In this document: one piece after another, positions 54,967-62,934 of the stretch
Position numbering within the stretch: the stretch's first letter is position 1
How the letters are laid out: each line of letters opens with the position of its first letter
Assembly (NCBI RefSeq): GCF_025860405.1
Contig: NZ_CP063785.1
Location: forward strand, 4,340,001 to 4,404,000
Direction of reading: 5' to 3'
Source: Tolypothrix sp. PCC 7712
GTDB taxonomy: Bacteria > Cyanobacteriota > Cyanobacteriia > Cyanobacteriales > Nostocaceae
Length of the DNA stretch: 64,000 nt
Program-made: the position numbers and the translations under genes
Notes under the pieces: generated by a model
Told to the model about the DNA's origin: nothing
The model's input: only the letters and a program-made list of their open reading frames with translations
Database searches by the model: none

Positions 54967-56445
54967 ATGACATTTTGGTTTCTCCTTCTACTGGGACTAG
55001 CTACTTATCTGATGGTGCAGCGTGTCGTCGCCCATAGCACCCGGACACCTGTCTGGTTATTATGGTTGGTTTTAATGACACCAGCATTTTTGTTGACCGG
55101 ATGGACGCTAATGTATGGTACGAAACAAGCGCCACCCTCATCACTGATTCTCTGGTCATCGATCATCTGCGTTCTGTTATACTGGCTGTTATTTCAATGG
55201 GGACGGCGAACACCTATAGATAAACAGACGGAACCCCAAGCCATTGAATCACAATCGGTTATTAATCCTACCGCAGAACCTGCAAAAGTGCGTCCCATCG
55301 AGCCAACGGAAGAAACCCAGCTGCGAAATTGTTTTCCCTGGTCTACTTACTACATTCAAAACATTGAATACCGACCCCAAGCTGTCATCTGTAGGGGTCA
55401 ATTGCGAACGACACCAAGCCAAGCCTACCAACAAATTAAGTCTAATATCGAAGCCCAATTTGGCGATCGCTTTTTGTTGATATTCCAAGAAGGGATAAAT
55501 AGCAAACCTTTCTTTGTCTTGGTTCCCAATACTCAGGCGGCTAAATCTGTAAATTCTGCTAAGGGCGAACAAATAACGCGCCCAGGATTAGCATTGTTGC
55601 TTTTAGTAGCTACCTTGGTTACTACTACCTTAATAGGGACAAGAATTGCTGGTGTAGATGTAAAAGCGCTACAAGCTGACCCTAATATGTTTCTTCAGGG
55701 ATTGCCTTATGCTTTTGCATTAATGACAATTTTGGGCATCCATGAACTAGGACATTATCTAACAGCTAGGTATTACAAAATCCGCTCCACACTGCCTTAT
55801 TTTATTCCTGTGCCTTTTTTCTTAGGCACATTTGGCGCATTTATTCAGATGCGGAGTCCTATACCTAATCGCAAAGCTTTATTTGATGTCAGTATTGCAG
55901 GCCCAATTGCGGGTTTTATTGCCACCTTACCAATATTAATTTGGGGTTTAGCACATTCTGAGATAGTTCCTCTCACGGAAAAAACCAGTATCTTAAATCC
56001 TGATGCCCTCAATCCCAAATACTCCATTTTATTAGCGCTACTGTCGAAATTAGCACTAGGAAATGCCTTAAACGCACAATCAGCAATTGACTTACATCCT
56101 GTTGCAGTCGCAGGCTTTTTAGGGTTAATTGTCACCGCCTTAAATTTGATGCCAGTTGGACAGTTAGATGGTGGTCATATTGTTCATGCTATTTTTGGGC
56201 AAAGAACTGCGATCGCAATTGGTCAAACAGCTCGTTTATTGTTGTTACTGCTGTCTTTAATCCAATCTGAATATTTATTCTGGGCAATTATTTTATGGCT
56301 CATCCCCTTAATTGATGAACCTGCACTTAATGATGTCACCGACCTAGATAATGGGCGTGACATATTAGGTTTAATATCAATGGCTTTGTTAGTCATAATT
56401 GTCTTGCCACTCCCCCAATTAATGGCGAATTTGTTGCAGATTTAA
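54967..56445 (+). CDS. Site-2 protease family (M50) membrane metalloprotease
   Basis: 492 residues from the ATG at 54967 (MTFWFLLLLGLATYL), which has GAAGAG six bases upstream; a longer frame begins with TTG at 54856. Two N-terminal helices, a soluble segment of about 150 residues (FPWSTYYIQNIEYRPQAVIC), then the S2P core with zinc motif HELGHYLTARYY and LMPVGQLDGGHIVHA, and closing helices. Cleaves membrane-anchored substrates such as anti-sigma factors within the bilayer. Similar proteins are common in cyanobacteria and plant plastids. Substrate unknown. Confidence 0.93.
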   Translation: MTFWFLLLLGLATYLMVQRVVAHSTRTPVWLLWLVLMTPAFLLTGWTLMYGTKQAPPSSLILWSSIICVLLYWLLFQWGRRTPIDKQTEPQAIESQSVINPTAEPAKVRPIEPTEETQLRNCFPWSTYYIQNIEYRPQAVICRGQLRTTPSQAYQQIKSNIEAQFGDRFLLIFQEGINSKPFFVLVPNTQAAKSVNSAKGEQITRPGLALLLLVATLVTTTLIGTRIAGVDVKALQADPNMFLQGLPYAFALMTILGIHELGHYLTARYYKIRSTLPYFIPVPFFLGTFGAFIQMRSPIPNRKALFDVSIAGPIAGFIATLPILIWGLAHSEIVPLTEKTSILNPDALNPKYSILLALLSKLALGNALNAQSAIDLHPVAVAGFLGLIVTALNLMPVGQLDGGHIVHAIFGQRTAIAIGQTARLLLLLLSLIQSEYLFWAIILWLIPLIDEPALNDVTDLDNGRDILGLISMALLVIIVLPLPQLMANLLQI

Positions 56446-56497
56446 GAGTGGAATAATGCTTAATTAAGCAAACATATTTGCAAAATTCGCTGCTCAT

Positions 56498-56526
56498 AAC
56501 CCCGGCTTCTTCAAGAAGCCGGGGTT
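56498..56526. terminator. Near-perfect hairpin between convergent genes (AACCCCGGCTTCTT)
   Basis: 14-base arms AACCCCGGCTTCTT and AAGAAGCCGGGGTT separated by one base. Located between the S2P and FAD-oxidase stops; the sequence is of the REP type widespread in cyanobacteria and would end transcription from both sides. Confidence 0.75.
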
Positions 56527-56587
56527 CTAAATATTGCCAAATTCAGTAAACTTCTAAACTATATTTTTCAAATTTTGTAATTACGAA

Positions 56588-57937
56588 TTACGAATTACTA
56601 TGAAATTCCAAAACTTTGCTTTTACCAGGATTCATTAATCCATAGGGGTCAACCATTTCTTTAAATTTTAGCTGTTCGGGGTCAATGACTTTTCTGCCGC
56701 CATCTTCAATAATATATGTGTGAGGATTGGCAATCATTACACCCTGCGCTTCGTGGTAGCGGATAATTTCATTAAGACGTTCTTCTGTGGTGTAACGAAC
56801 AAGTTGTAAAGCACCAGCAATCACAGCACCTCTGACGCGGAAAAATTCTAAATGCATCATCACTTCATCACCAAAATGATGATACATATGCTCAACTAAT
56901 TGCAAACTCGTATCGGGTGGAAAGATACTTTGTAAATAGGTAATTGAAGTATCTACAGTGCGGGCGTGTAATGTTGTGTGGTTCCAAGTAAATTCGGCTA
57001 AATGAGTGCCTTTAGCTGCATCTTGCGCGGGTTTTTGATAAGTAATTTCTCCGCCATATTGTTGGACTAATCCTGGTAAAAATTCTAAACTCGGTTCAGC
57101 AACCATTAAAAATGCCGGGTGCTTACCTTGGGGAATGTATTCATGTAAAGCATGGAAATATTGGGGAATAGGTGATGCAAATATACTAATTAATTTCTTC
57201 ATCATGCCATCAGCAATCCCCAGGGCATAGCCAAACTTCGCTGCTGTCATGAAGTCATCAAAGGTAACAATTACTTCCGCCCAAGGATAAGCTGGGGCTA
57301 AGGGAAGTTCTAATTGGGTGATGATGCCATTAATACCCCAAGCATGATTTACCTTTTGCACATCATTGCCGCGTAATTCGATGATACGGGGTTCATCTTC
57401 TAAAGTTACCACTCGCAGACCTAAAAGATTACCGCGATCGCCTAATAATCCATATTGAATTGAGCCAATTCCCCCACTTCCCCCAGCAATAAAGCCGCCA
57501 ATGGTGGCTGTACGGTAGGTTGAGGGAGCCATTCGCATTTCCCAGCCAATTTCTCGCGCTTTTTTATCTAAAGCTGCCAATTTCACCCCAGCTTCTACCC
57601 GCGCTACTGCTGGTTTTACCCAGAGGATTTCGTGCATTTTGGTCATATCGAGAATTACACCGCCATGCATCGGTACGCATTGGCCGTAATTTCCTGTACC
57701 TGCACCCCGGACGGTTACAGGGATGCGGTGTTTGGCGCAGGTTGCAGCCACCTTAATCACTTCGGCTTCGTTGGCGGGACGGACGACGATATCACCGACT
57801 TTTCCGGCTAATTTGGGGACAAGAACGGGGCTAAAGGTGTGATAGTCCTGGGATAATTTGGCGACTTGGGCGGGGTCGGTGATAGTTTCGATATCTGCAA
57901 AAGCCGCAGTTAGGGTATCTAAATTGAGAGTTGTCAT
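56588..57937 (-). CDS. FAD-binding oxidase (GlcD/VAO type)
   Basis: 449 residues from the ATG at 57937 (MTTLNLDTLTAAFADIE); the frame stays open to a TTG at 58024, but that stretch reads through a family A palindrome. PCMH-type FAD domain: VVRPANEAEVIKVAATC, VTVRGAGTGNYGQCVPMHGG, STYRTATIGGFIAGGSGG. The C-terminal half ends with the ANPHTYIIEDGG and DPYGLMNPGKSKVL blocks typical of glycolate/lactate dehydrogenase-like enzymes. Substrate cannot be told; a 2-hydroxy acid is likely. Single gene. Confidence 0.9.
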   Translation of the reverse strand: MTTLNLDTLTAAFADIETITDPAQVAKLSQDYHTFSPVLVPKLAGKVGDIVVRPANEAEVIKVAATCAKHRIPVTVRGAGTGNYGQCVPMHGGVILDMTKMHEILWVKPAVARVEAGVKLAALDKKAREIGWEMRMAPSTYRTATIGGFIAGGSGGIGSIQYGLLGDRGNLLGLRVVTLEDEPRIIELRGNDVQKVNHAWGINGIITQLELPLAPAYPWAEVIVTFDDFMTAAKFGYALGIADGMMKKLISIFASPIPQYFHALHEYIPQGKHPAFLMVAEPSLEFLPGLVQQYGGEITYQKPAQDAAKGTHLAEFTWNHTTLHARTVDTSITYLQSIFPPDTSLQLVEHMYHHFGDEVMMHLEFFRVRGAVIAGALQLVRYTTEERLNEIIRYHEAQGVMIANPHTYIIEDGGRKVIDPEQLKFKEMVDPYGLMNPGKSKVLEFHSNS

Positions 57938-57988
57938 TAGTATTTTCTTTAAAGTAGCAAATTTACTTTTATTCTCACGCAAAGAAGA

Positions 57989-58031
57989 GGACACTTGCGT
58001 GGGCGGGTTTCCCGACTTGAGCAAAGTGTCC
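57989..58031. repeat. Palindromic element, family A, intergenic copy
   Basis: Outer arms GGACACTT and AAGTGTCC, core GCGTGGGCGGG, TTT, CCCGACTTGAGCA. The best preserved of the three family A copies. Confidence 0.85.
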
Positions 58032-58132
58032 GTTGCAAAGACGCAAAGCGGGTTCTCGCTAGGTAGGCGCGAAGATGATTGAGGGCTAATTTAAAATTAA
58101 ATTCAGGAGTTCAGTTGAGAAGATGTAGAAAA

Positions 58133-58372
58133 ATGAAGACCGAACAAGAACGCGAACAGTTAATCAAAGAAATTAATGTACTGTTAAATCAAGCTTATGA
58201 CAGTACCTTAGATGAAATTTATGTACTACTACAAAAAATTGAGGATGAAGAAGACGAAAATGATTTAAAAGCCTATCATGCTGCTAAAAGTGACGTGGAA
58301 AATAATAGTTTGATCGCATGGGAGGAGATTAAACAGGAAATCGCTAATGAAAGGAACAAGAATGTAGCGTGA
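58133..58372 (+). CDS. Antitoxin of a RelBE/ParE-type pair (putative)
   Basis: 79 residues from the ATG at 58133 (MKTEQEREQLIKEIN); the frame also continues upstream. Helical, acidic middle (EDEEDENDLKAYH) and a polar end (WEEIKQEIANERN), a pattern of small antitoxins that wrap the toxin. Its stop overlaps the GTG start of the following toxin gene (GTGA), the usual layout. No DNA-binding motif is certain. If the toxin is dead, this gene is free to drift. Confidence 0.7.
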   Translation: MKTEQEREQLIKEINVLLNQAYDSTLDEIYVLLQKIEDEEDENDLKAYHAAKSDVENNSLIAWEEIKQEIANERNKNVA

Positions 58373-58771
58373 TTTACGAAGTTAAATTTACCAAGAGTGC
58401 GAGAAAAGCGTTCCTGAAACTATCTCCTGAATTGCAAGACCGGATACAGATAAAAATAGATAGCTTGGCAATAGAACCACGCCCTAACGGAGTGAAGAAA
58501 TTAAAAGGCGCAGATAATTCATATCGAATTCAATACTTGTCGGTTAAGGGGAAAAGGGGAAGGGGAAAAGGGGCAATAAAAAACCTTTAACCCTTACCCT
58601 TTCACCTTTTCCCCCAACCAAATTAAAAGTTGAAAATCCTTAACCGAGCAGTATTGATATCGAATTAGAGTAGGTGATTACCGCATTATCTACGAAATTT
58701 ATGATGATGTTTTATTGGTAACTGTTGTGGAAATTGGACATCGCCGCAACGTATATAAAGATGAAAGCTGA
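58369..58771 (+). pseudogene. RelE/ParE toxin gene interrupted by a MITE
   Basis: GTG start at 58369. The N-terminal part (IYEVKFTKSARKAFLKLSPE, PNGVKKLKGADNSYRI) matches RelE-type toxins, then the frame enters a 126-base element and stops at 58590. Beyond the element the family sequence continues: RVGDYRIIYEIYDDVLLVTV, EIGHRRNVYKDES and a TGA at 58769-58771. Removing the element plus one copy of the 10-base duplication gives a single unbroken frame of about 88 residues. So the toxin was complete until the insertion and is now lost. Confidence 0.92.
58531..58656. mobile_element. 126-bp MITE with 18-bp TIRs and 10-bp target duplication
   Basis: Left end CAATACTTGTCGGTTAAGG; right end is the complement of CAATACTGCTCGGTTAAGG (two mismatches). 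Flanked on both sides by the exact 10-mer ATATCGAATT (58521-58530 and 58657-58666). The inside is a GGGGAAAA / TTTTCCCC near-palindrome with no coding capacity, so a transposase must act in trans. Confidence 0.93.
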
Positions 58772-58798
58772 TCAGAAATAAGAATTTAAAAATTAATT

Positions 58799-59893
58799 TT
58801 AAGTTTCCAGTTTATTGGCTAACCATTTACAGAAATTTGTATGATAAAAGCTGTAATATTCTGCACCTGATATTTGCTGATGGGTTAAAAACTCAAACCA
58901 ATTTTCTAACACTTCCTCTATATCAAATTCATCTGCATTGAGAATTTCGGCAATTGCTTCTACAGAGATGGGCTGCTGTTGCTGAACTAAAACTTTCAAC
59001 ACAGATTGGCTAAATTCCTCATCTTGATTTGCAGCCTTCATTTTTTGCCAATGCTGTTGATAATATGCTTCTAAACCAGGCGGGATTTGATTGTATTGCC
59101 AAGATTCTGGATAGAAACCCTCAGAGATAGCAGCTAAAATTTGGCTGATATACATAAAATTATTTTCTGATTTAGCAGCAAGGCTGGTGCAGAATTCTTG
59201 CTCGTTGATTTGATGATGATTTCGCCAAGGTTTTATGTCTTCATGATTTAAATATTGTTGAATATATGTTTGGATATCTTGCTGATTTGATTCTGAGTGG
59301 TCTGCTAAATTAAGAATATGGGATGGTGTTTCAATTAATAAACCCGATTTCTCTCTCAAAAAAGGTCGGCGGGTGAGGAGGAAATAAACCCCATCTGGGA
59401 GATAGCGGGGAAGATAAAATAAATTTGTACCAGGAGATTGACTATTGCGGTCAATGCGGTCTAATCCATCAATAGTAATGATGAGTTTTTGCTGAGGTTC
59501 TAACTCATCGCTGATTTGCTGAATTAACTGATGTAGAGATGTGATGTTGAAAGTCTCTACAGGTAAGTTATCAATAGCAAAAATCTCTATCAGTTGGGTG
59601 CAAATATTGCTAATAAATTCCTCAGCGCGATTTTTACCCTCAAGTTCAACGTTGTAATAGACAACATGAGGATTATCTGTGGCATATTTGGCGAGAATTG
59701 CACTTTTACCGCTACCGGGTGGGCCTGTGATGGTGAAGTAACCCTGGCGATAACGGTGAAGAAATTCATGAATCGCCGTAAATACAAATTCACGACCGAT
59801 AAAATTATGGCTTTTGGCTTGAATAATTGGCTCAAACTCTGTGGGATGTCCTCTGGAATTGATTGTATTGGGTGGTTTGGGTGGTGAGTTCAT
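58799..59893 (-). CDS. STAND-type (NACHT-like) P-loop ATPase without sensor domain
   Basis: 364 residues from the ATG at 59893; a TTG eight codons upstream is the other choice. After a linker, IGREFVFTAIHEFLHRY leads to Walker A GPPGSGKS, then Walker B LIITIDGLDRID, YFLLTRRPF (sensor 1 type) and helical domains ending YYSFYHTNFCKWLANKLET. Closely parallel in layout to the ATPase at 62935-64000 (same GREFVF/GRQFVF start, same helical end), but no WD40 part follows. STAND proteins are ligand-triggered switches in signalling or defence. Downstream of a 128-residue helical protein, 30 bases away. Confidence 0.85.
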   Translation of the reverse strand: MNSPPKPPNTINSRGHPTEFEPIIQAKSHNFIGREFVFTAIHEFLHRYRQGYFTITGPPGSGKSAILAKYATDNPHVVYYNVELEGKNRAEEFISNICTQLIEIFAIDNLPVETFNITSLHQLIQQISDELEPQQKLIITIDGLDRIDRNSQSPGTNLFYLPRYLPDGVYFLLTRRPFLREKSGLLIETPSHILNLADHSESNQQDIQTYIQQYLNHEDIKPWRNHHQINEQEFCTSLAAKSENNFMYISQILAAISEGFYPESWQYNQIPPGLEAYYQQHWQKMKAANQDEEFSQSVLKVLVQQQQPISVEAIAEILNADEFDIEEVLENWFEFLTHQQISGAEYYSFYHTNFCKWLANKLET

Positions 59894-59923
59894 AATTATT
59901 ATGGTGTAGCTGATCAATATAAC

Positions 59924-60310
59924 CTAAACAACTTTCGGTTGTGATTGTTGGTTTAGTTGCAGATACTCAATAATCAATAAGCGCAGGTAATCTAACATTT
60001 GCAAATAGGCTTTAATTTGTCTGTATGCTTGAAGATTAGCAAAATAAAACTGAGCAATCACTGAAATATCAAATATTCGCATATTTTGCAATTTATCCAT
60101 AGCCTGTTGTGTATTTTCAATTCGACCTCGCGCTTGGATTTGACTGGCGTAACCTCTGATATCTACTGTTAATAGTTCGATTTCTTCTAAAAGTGTAAAT
60201 TCTTCTTCAGAGCTAGCATAGAAAGCAGCAATTTCTTGGCGTTCTTGTTTAGTATTGCGGTAATTAATACTTAACTGCTCTAGTAATTGAATAATGTAAT
60301 TCCTTTTCAT
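59924..60310 (-). CDS. Small helical protein between STAND genes, function unknown
   Basis: 128 residues, all helical by composition (LLEQLSINYRNTKQERQEIA, FTLLEEIELLTVDIRGY, IKAYLQMLDYLRLLIIEYL), no Cys, no signal peptide or membrane helix. Lies between the WD40 gene (139 bases upstream) and the short STAND ATPase gene on the same strand. Could be an adaptor or effector-associated domain for the ATPases; this is inferred from position only. Confidence 0.65.
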   Translation of the reverse strand: MKRNYIIQLLEQLSINYRNTKQERQEIAAFYASSEEEFTLLEEIELLTVDIRGYASQIQARGRIENTQQAMDKLQNMRIFDISVIAQFYFANLQAYRQIKAYLQMLDYLRLLIIEYLQLNQQSQPKVV

Positions 60311-60449
60311 TTCTGGGCTTTGAGTATTTTGTCAATTAAAGCCTTCCCCAATGTTAATATTAGCGTCAACAAAATCCTTGGTCAGTCAGATGCTGCATAA
60401 TTTCTTAATTACGAATTACGTTAGCAAAGCGGGGCCAGCCCATTACAAA

Positions 60450-62933
60450 TTAAGAATTACTAACCGTTTTCTCAACCCGCAAAAAATGCACCCTTCCTGA
60501 TTGTTCCCCTGCCACAATTGTCACGCCATCAGGTGCAACTGCACAGCAAGAGATGTAACTTTCTCCCGTAAAAGTGGCAATGACCTTCATAGTTGCCAGA
60601 TTCCACACTTTGATAGTGTTGTCATTAGATGCAGAAATCACCTGTTGCCCATTCGGGGTAACGGCGACGGCATTTACCGAAGAGTTATGACCCTTAAGAG
60701 TGAATAGTTCTTTTCCATCTGCCAGATTCCATACTTTGAGGGTGTTGTCATCTGAGGCAGAAATTACCTGTTGCCCATTCGGGGTGACGGTGACAGTTTT
60801 TACTGAAGAATAATGACCTTTGAGGGTGAATAGTTCTTTTCCATCTGCCAGATTCCATACTTTGAGGGTTTTGTTATGGAAGGCAAAAATCACCTGTTGC
60901 CCATTCGGGGTGACGGTGACGGCATTTACTGAAGAGTTATGACCCTTAAGAGTGAATAGTTCTTTTCCATCTGCCAGATTCCATACTTTGAGGGTGTTGT
61001 CATCTGAGGCAGAAATCACCTGTTGCCCATTCGGGGTGACGGCGACGGTTTTTATCGAAGAATAATGACCCTTGAGGGTAAATAGTTCTTTTCCATCTGC
61101 TAGATTCCAAACTTTGAGGGTTTTGTTATGGAAGGCAGAAATCACCTGTTGTCCATTGGGGGTGATGGCGACGGCACTTACTGAATTACTATGACCCTTA
61201 AGGGTGAATAGTTCCTCTCTAGTTGCCAGATTCCAGACTTTGAGGGTTTTGTCACCGGATGTGGAAATCACTTGTTGCCCATTGGGGGTGATGGCGACGG
61301 TTTTGACCGCAGAATTATGACCCTTGAGGATGAATAGTTCCTCCCCCGTTCCCAGATTCCAGATTTTGAGAGTTTTGTCATGGGAGGCAGAAATCACCTG
61401 CTGTCCATTGGGAGTAATAGCGACGGCATTTACTAAAGAATTATGACCATTGAGGGTGAATACTTCTTCCCCCATTCCCAGATTCCAGACTTTGAGAGTT
61501 TTGTCATGGGAGGCAGAAATCACTTGTTGCCCATCGGGGGTAACAGCGACAGTTTTGACCGCAGAATAATGGCCTTTAAGGGTGAATAGTTCCTCCCCGG
61601 TTACCAGATTCCAGACTTTGAGAGTTTGGTCATCTGAGACAGAAATCACTCGTTGCCCATTGGGGGTGATTGTAACAGCATTTACCGAAAAATAATGTCC
61701 ATTGAGGGTGAATAGTTCCTCCCCAGTTACCAGATTCCAGACTTTGAGAGTTTTGTCATGGGAGGCAGAAATTACCTGTTGCCCATTGGGGGTAATTGTA
61801 ACTGCATTTACCCAAGAATAATGACCCTTAAGGGTGAATAGTTCCTCCCCAGTTACCAGATTCCATACTTTGAGGGTTTTGTCATGGGAGGCAGAAATTA
61901 CCTGTTGCCCATTGGGGGTGATGGCGACGACATTTACTGAAGAGTTATGACCCTTGAGGGTGAATAATTCCTCCCCAGTTGCCAAATTCCAGACTTTGAG
62001 GGTTTTGTCATCTGAGGTAGAAATCACCTGTTGTCCATTGGGGGTGACAGCGACGGTTTTGACCGCAGAATGATGACCCTTAAGGGTGAATAATTCCTCC
62101 CCAGTTGCTAGATTCCAGACTTTGAGAGTTTTGTCATCTGAGGCAGAAATCACCTGCTGTCCATTGGGGGTGACGGCGACAGTATTTACCCACTGATGAT
62201 GACCCTTGAGGGTGAATAGTTCCTCCCCAGTTGCCAAATTCCAGACTTTGAGGGTTTTGTCATCTGAGGCAGAAATCACCTGTTGTCCATTGGGAGTGAT
62301 GGCGACAGCATTTACCGAAAAATAATGACCCTTGAGAGTGAATATTTCCTCCCCGGTTGCCAAATTCCAGACTTTGAGGGTCTTGTCATGAGAAGCAGAA
62401 ATCACCTGTTGCCCATTGGAGGTGATGGCAACGGAACTTACTGAGTTAGTATGACCCTTAAGGGTACGAAGTAAGCGTCCGCCTGGTGGCGTTAAGCTAA
62501 GAGTCAAGGGACATAGCCAAGGAGTAGTTGTCTTTTGCTTAATTTGTGCCAAAAATAAGCGAATGTCATTGGGCATTTTTTGATGTAGTAACCGTCCGTG
62601 CAATTGACTTGCTAATTGCTGCTTATCTGTGACTAAAATATGGGCTGATAGTCTCAATGCACCTTGAATTAATTTGAGACATCTGACTTTCTCAGAGTTG
62701 TATTTTGAATAATTTAATGTCTCTTCACGATCAATCAAATCATAGTCTTCAATTAGTCGTTGCATCCCAAACTCAGGATGGTGAAGCTTCGCCACCAAAA
62801 AATCAAAATCAGTCAGGGTCTGGTAATACTTCTCTAAATTTTCCGACTTCACCAAGTTGGGTACTAAACTACCCAAGTAAGCACGTTGAAAAGCGGGACT
62901 TTGTGCCGCTAACTTGTCAGCAAATTCTCCCAT
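60450..62933 (-). CDS. WD40 beta-propeller protein with 15 near-identical repeats
   Basis: 827 residues. Residues 1-157 are helical and begin MGEFADKLAAQSPAFQRAYL with LTDFDFLVAKLHHPEFGMQR, a linker normally found inside fused NACHT/AAA-WD40 proteins. From 158 to 787 come 15 units of exactly 42 residues, consensus LKGHxxxVxxVAITPNGQQV then ISASxDKTLKVWNLATGEEL, then one worn unit (788-821). Variation sits mainly in the three residues after GH. No signal peptide. Its ATG is one base behind the stop of the ATPase gene, so the two halves of a usual STAND protein are split here. Likely ligand sensor of that ATPase. Confidence 0.93.
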   Translation of the reverse strand: MGEFADKLAAQSPAFQRAYLGSLVPNLVKSENLEKYYQTLTDFDFLVAKLHHPEFGMQRLIEDYDLIDREETLNYSKYNSEKVRCLKLIQGALRLSAHILVTDKQQLASQLHGRLLHQKMPNDIRLFLAQIKQKTTTPWLCPLTLSLTPPGGRLLRTLKGHTNSVSSVAITSNGQQVISASHDKTLKVWNLATGEEIFTLKGHYFSVNAVAITPNGQQVISASDDKTLKVWNLATGEELFTLKGHHQWVNTVAVTPNGQQVISASDDKTLKVWNLATGEELFTLKGHHSAVKTVAVTPNGQQVISTSDDKTLKVWNLATGEELFTLKGHNSSVNVVAITPNGQQVISASHDKTLKVWNLVTGEELFTLKGHYSWVNAVTITPNGQQVISASHDKTLKVWNLVTGEELFTLNGHYFSVNAVTITPNGQRVISVSDDQTLKVWNLVTGEELFTLKGHYSAVKTVAVTPDGQQVISASHDKTLKVWNLGMGEEVFTLNGHNSLVNAVAITPNGQQVISASHDKTLKIWNLGTGEELFILKGHNSAVKTVAITPNGQQVISTSGDKTLKVWNLATREELFTLKGHSNSVSAVAITPNGQQVISAFHNKTLKVWNLADGKELFTLKGHYSSIKTVAVTPNGQQVISASDDNTLKVWNLADGKELFTLKGHNSSVNAVTVTPNGQQVIFAFHNKTLKVWNLADGKELFTLKGHYSSVKTVTVTPNGQQVISASDDNTLKVWNLADGKELFTLKGHNSSVNAVAVTPNGQQVISASNDNTIKVWNLATMKVIATFTGESYISCCAVAPDGVTIVAGEQSGRVHFLRVEKTVSNS
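60573..62462 (-). repeat. Fifteen tandem 126-bp WD40-coding repeats
   Basis: All units have the same length and high DNA identity, a sign of recent duplication or gene conversion within the array. Units 12 and 14, and 11 and 13, are especially alike (ADGKELFT ends), suggesting duplication of a two-unit block. Confidence 0.9.
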
Positions 62934-62934
62934 C

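Noticed and set aside
57938..58024. N-terminal extension of the FAD oxidase to 58024
   Set aside because: It needs a TTG start and reads through a family A palindrome; the ATG at 57937 begins family-like sequence.
60573..62462. Regularly spaced 126-bp repeats considered as a CRISPR-like array
   Set aside because: They are coding, contiguous without unique spacers, and read as WD40 units in one frame.
60450..62933. Diversity-generating retroelement as the source of WD40 variation
   Set aside because: No reverse transcriptase or template repeat is present in the window; unequal crossing-over or conversion is enough to explain the array.
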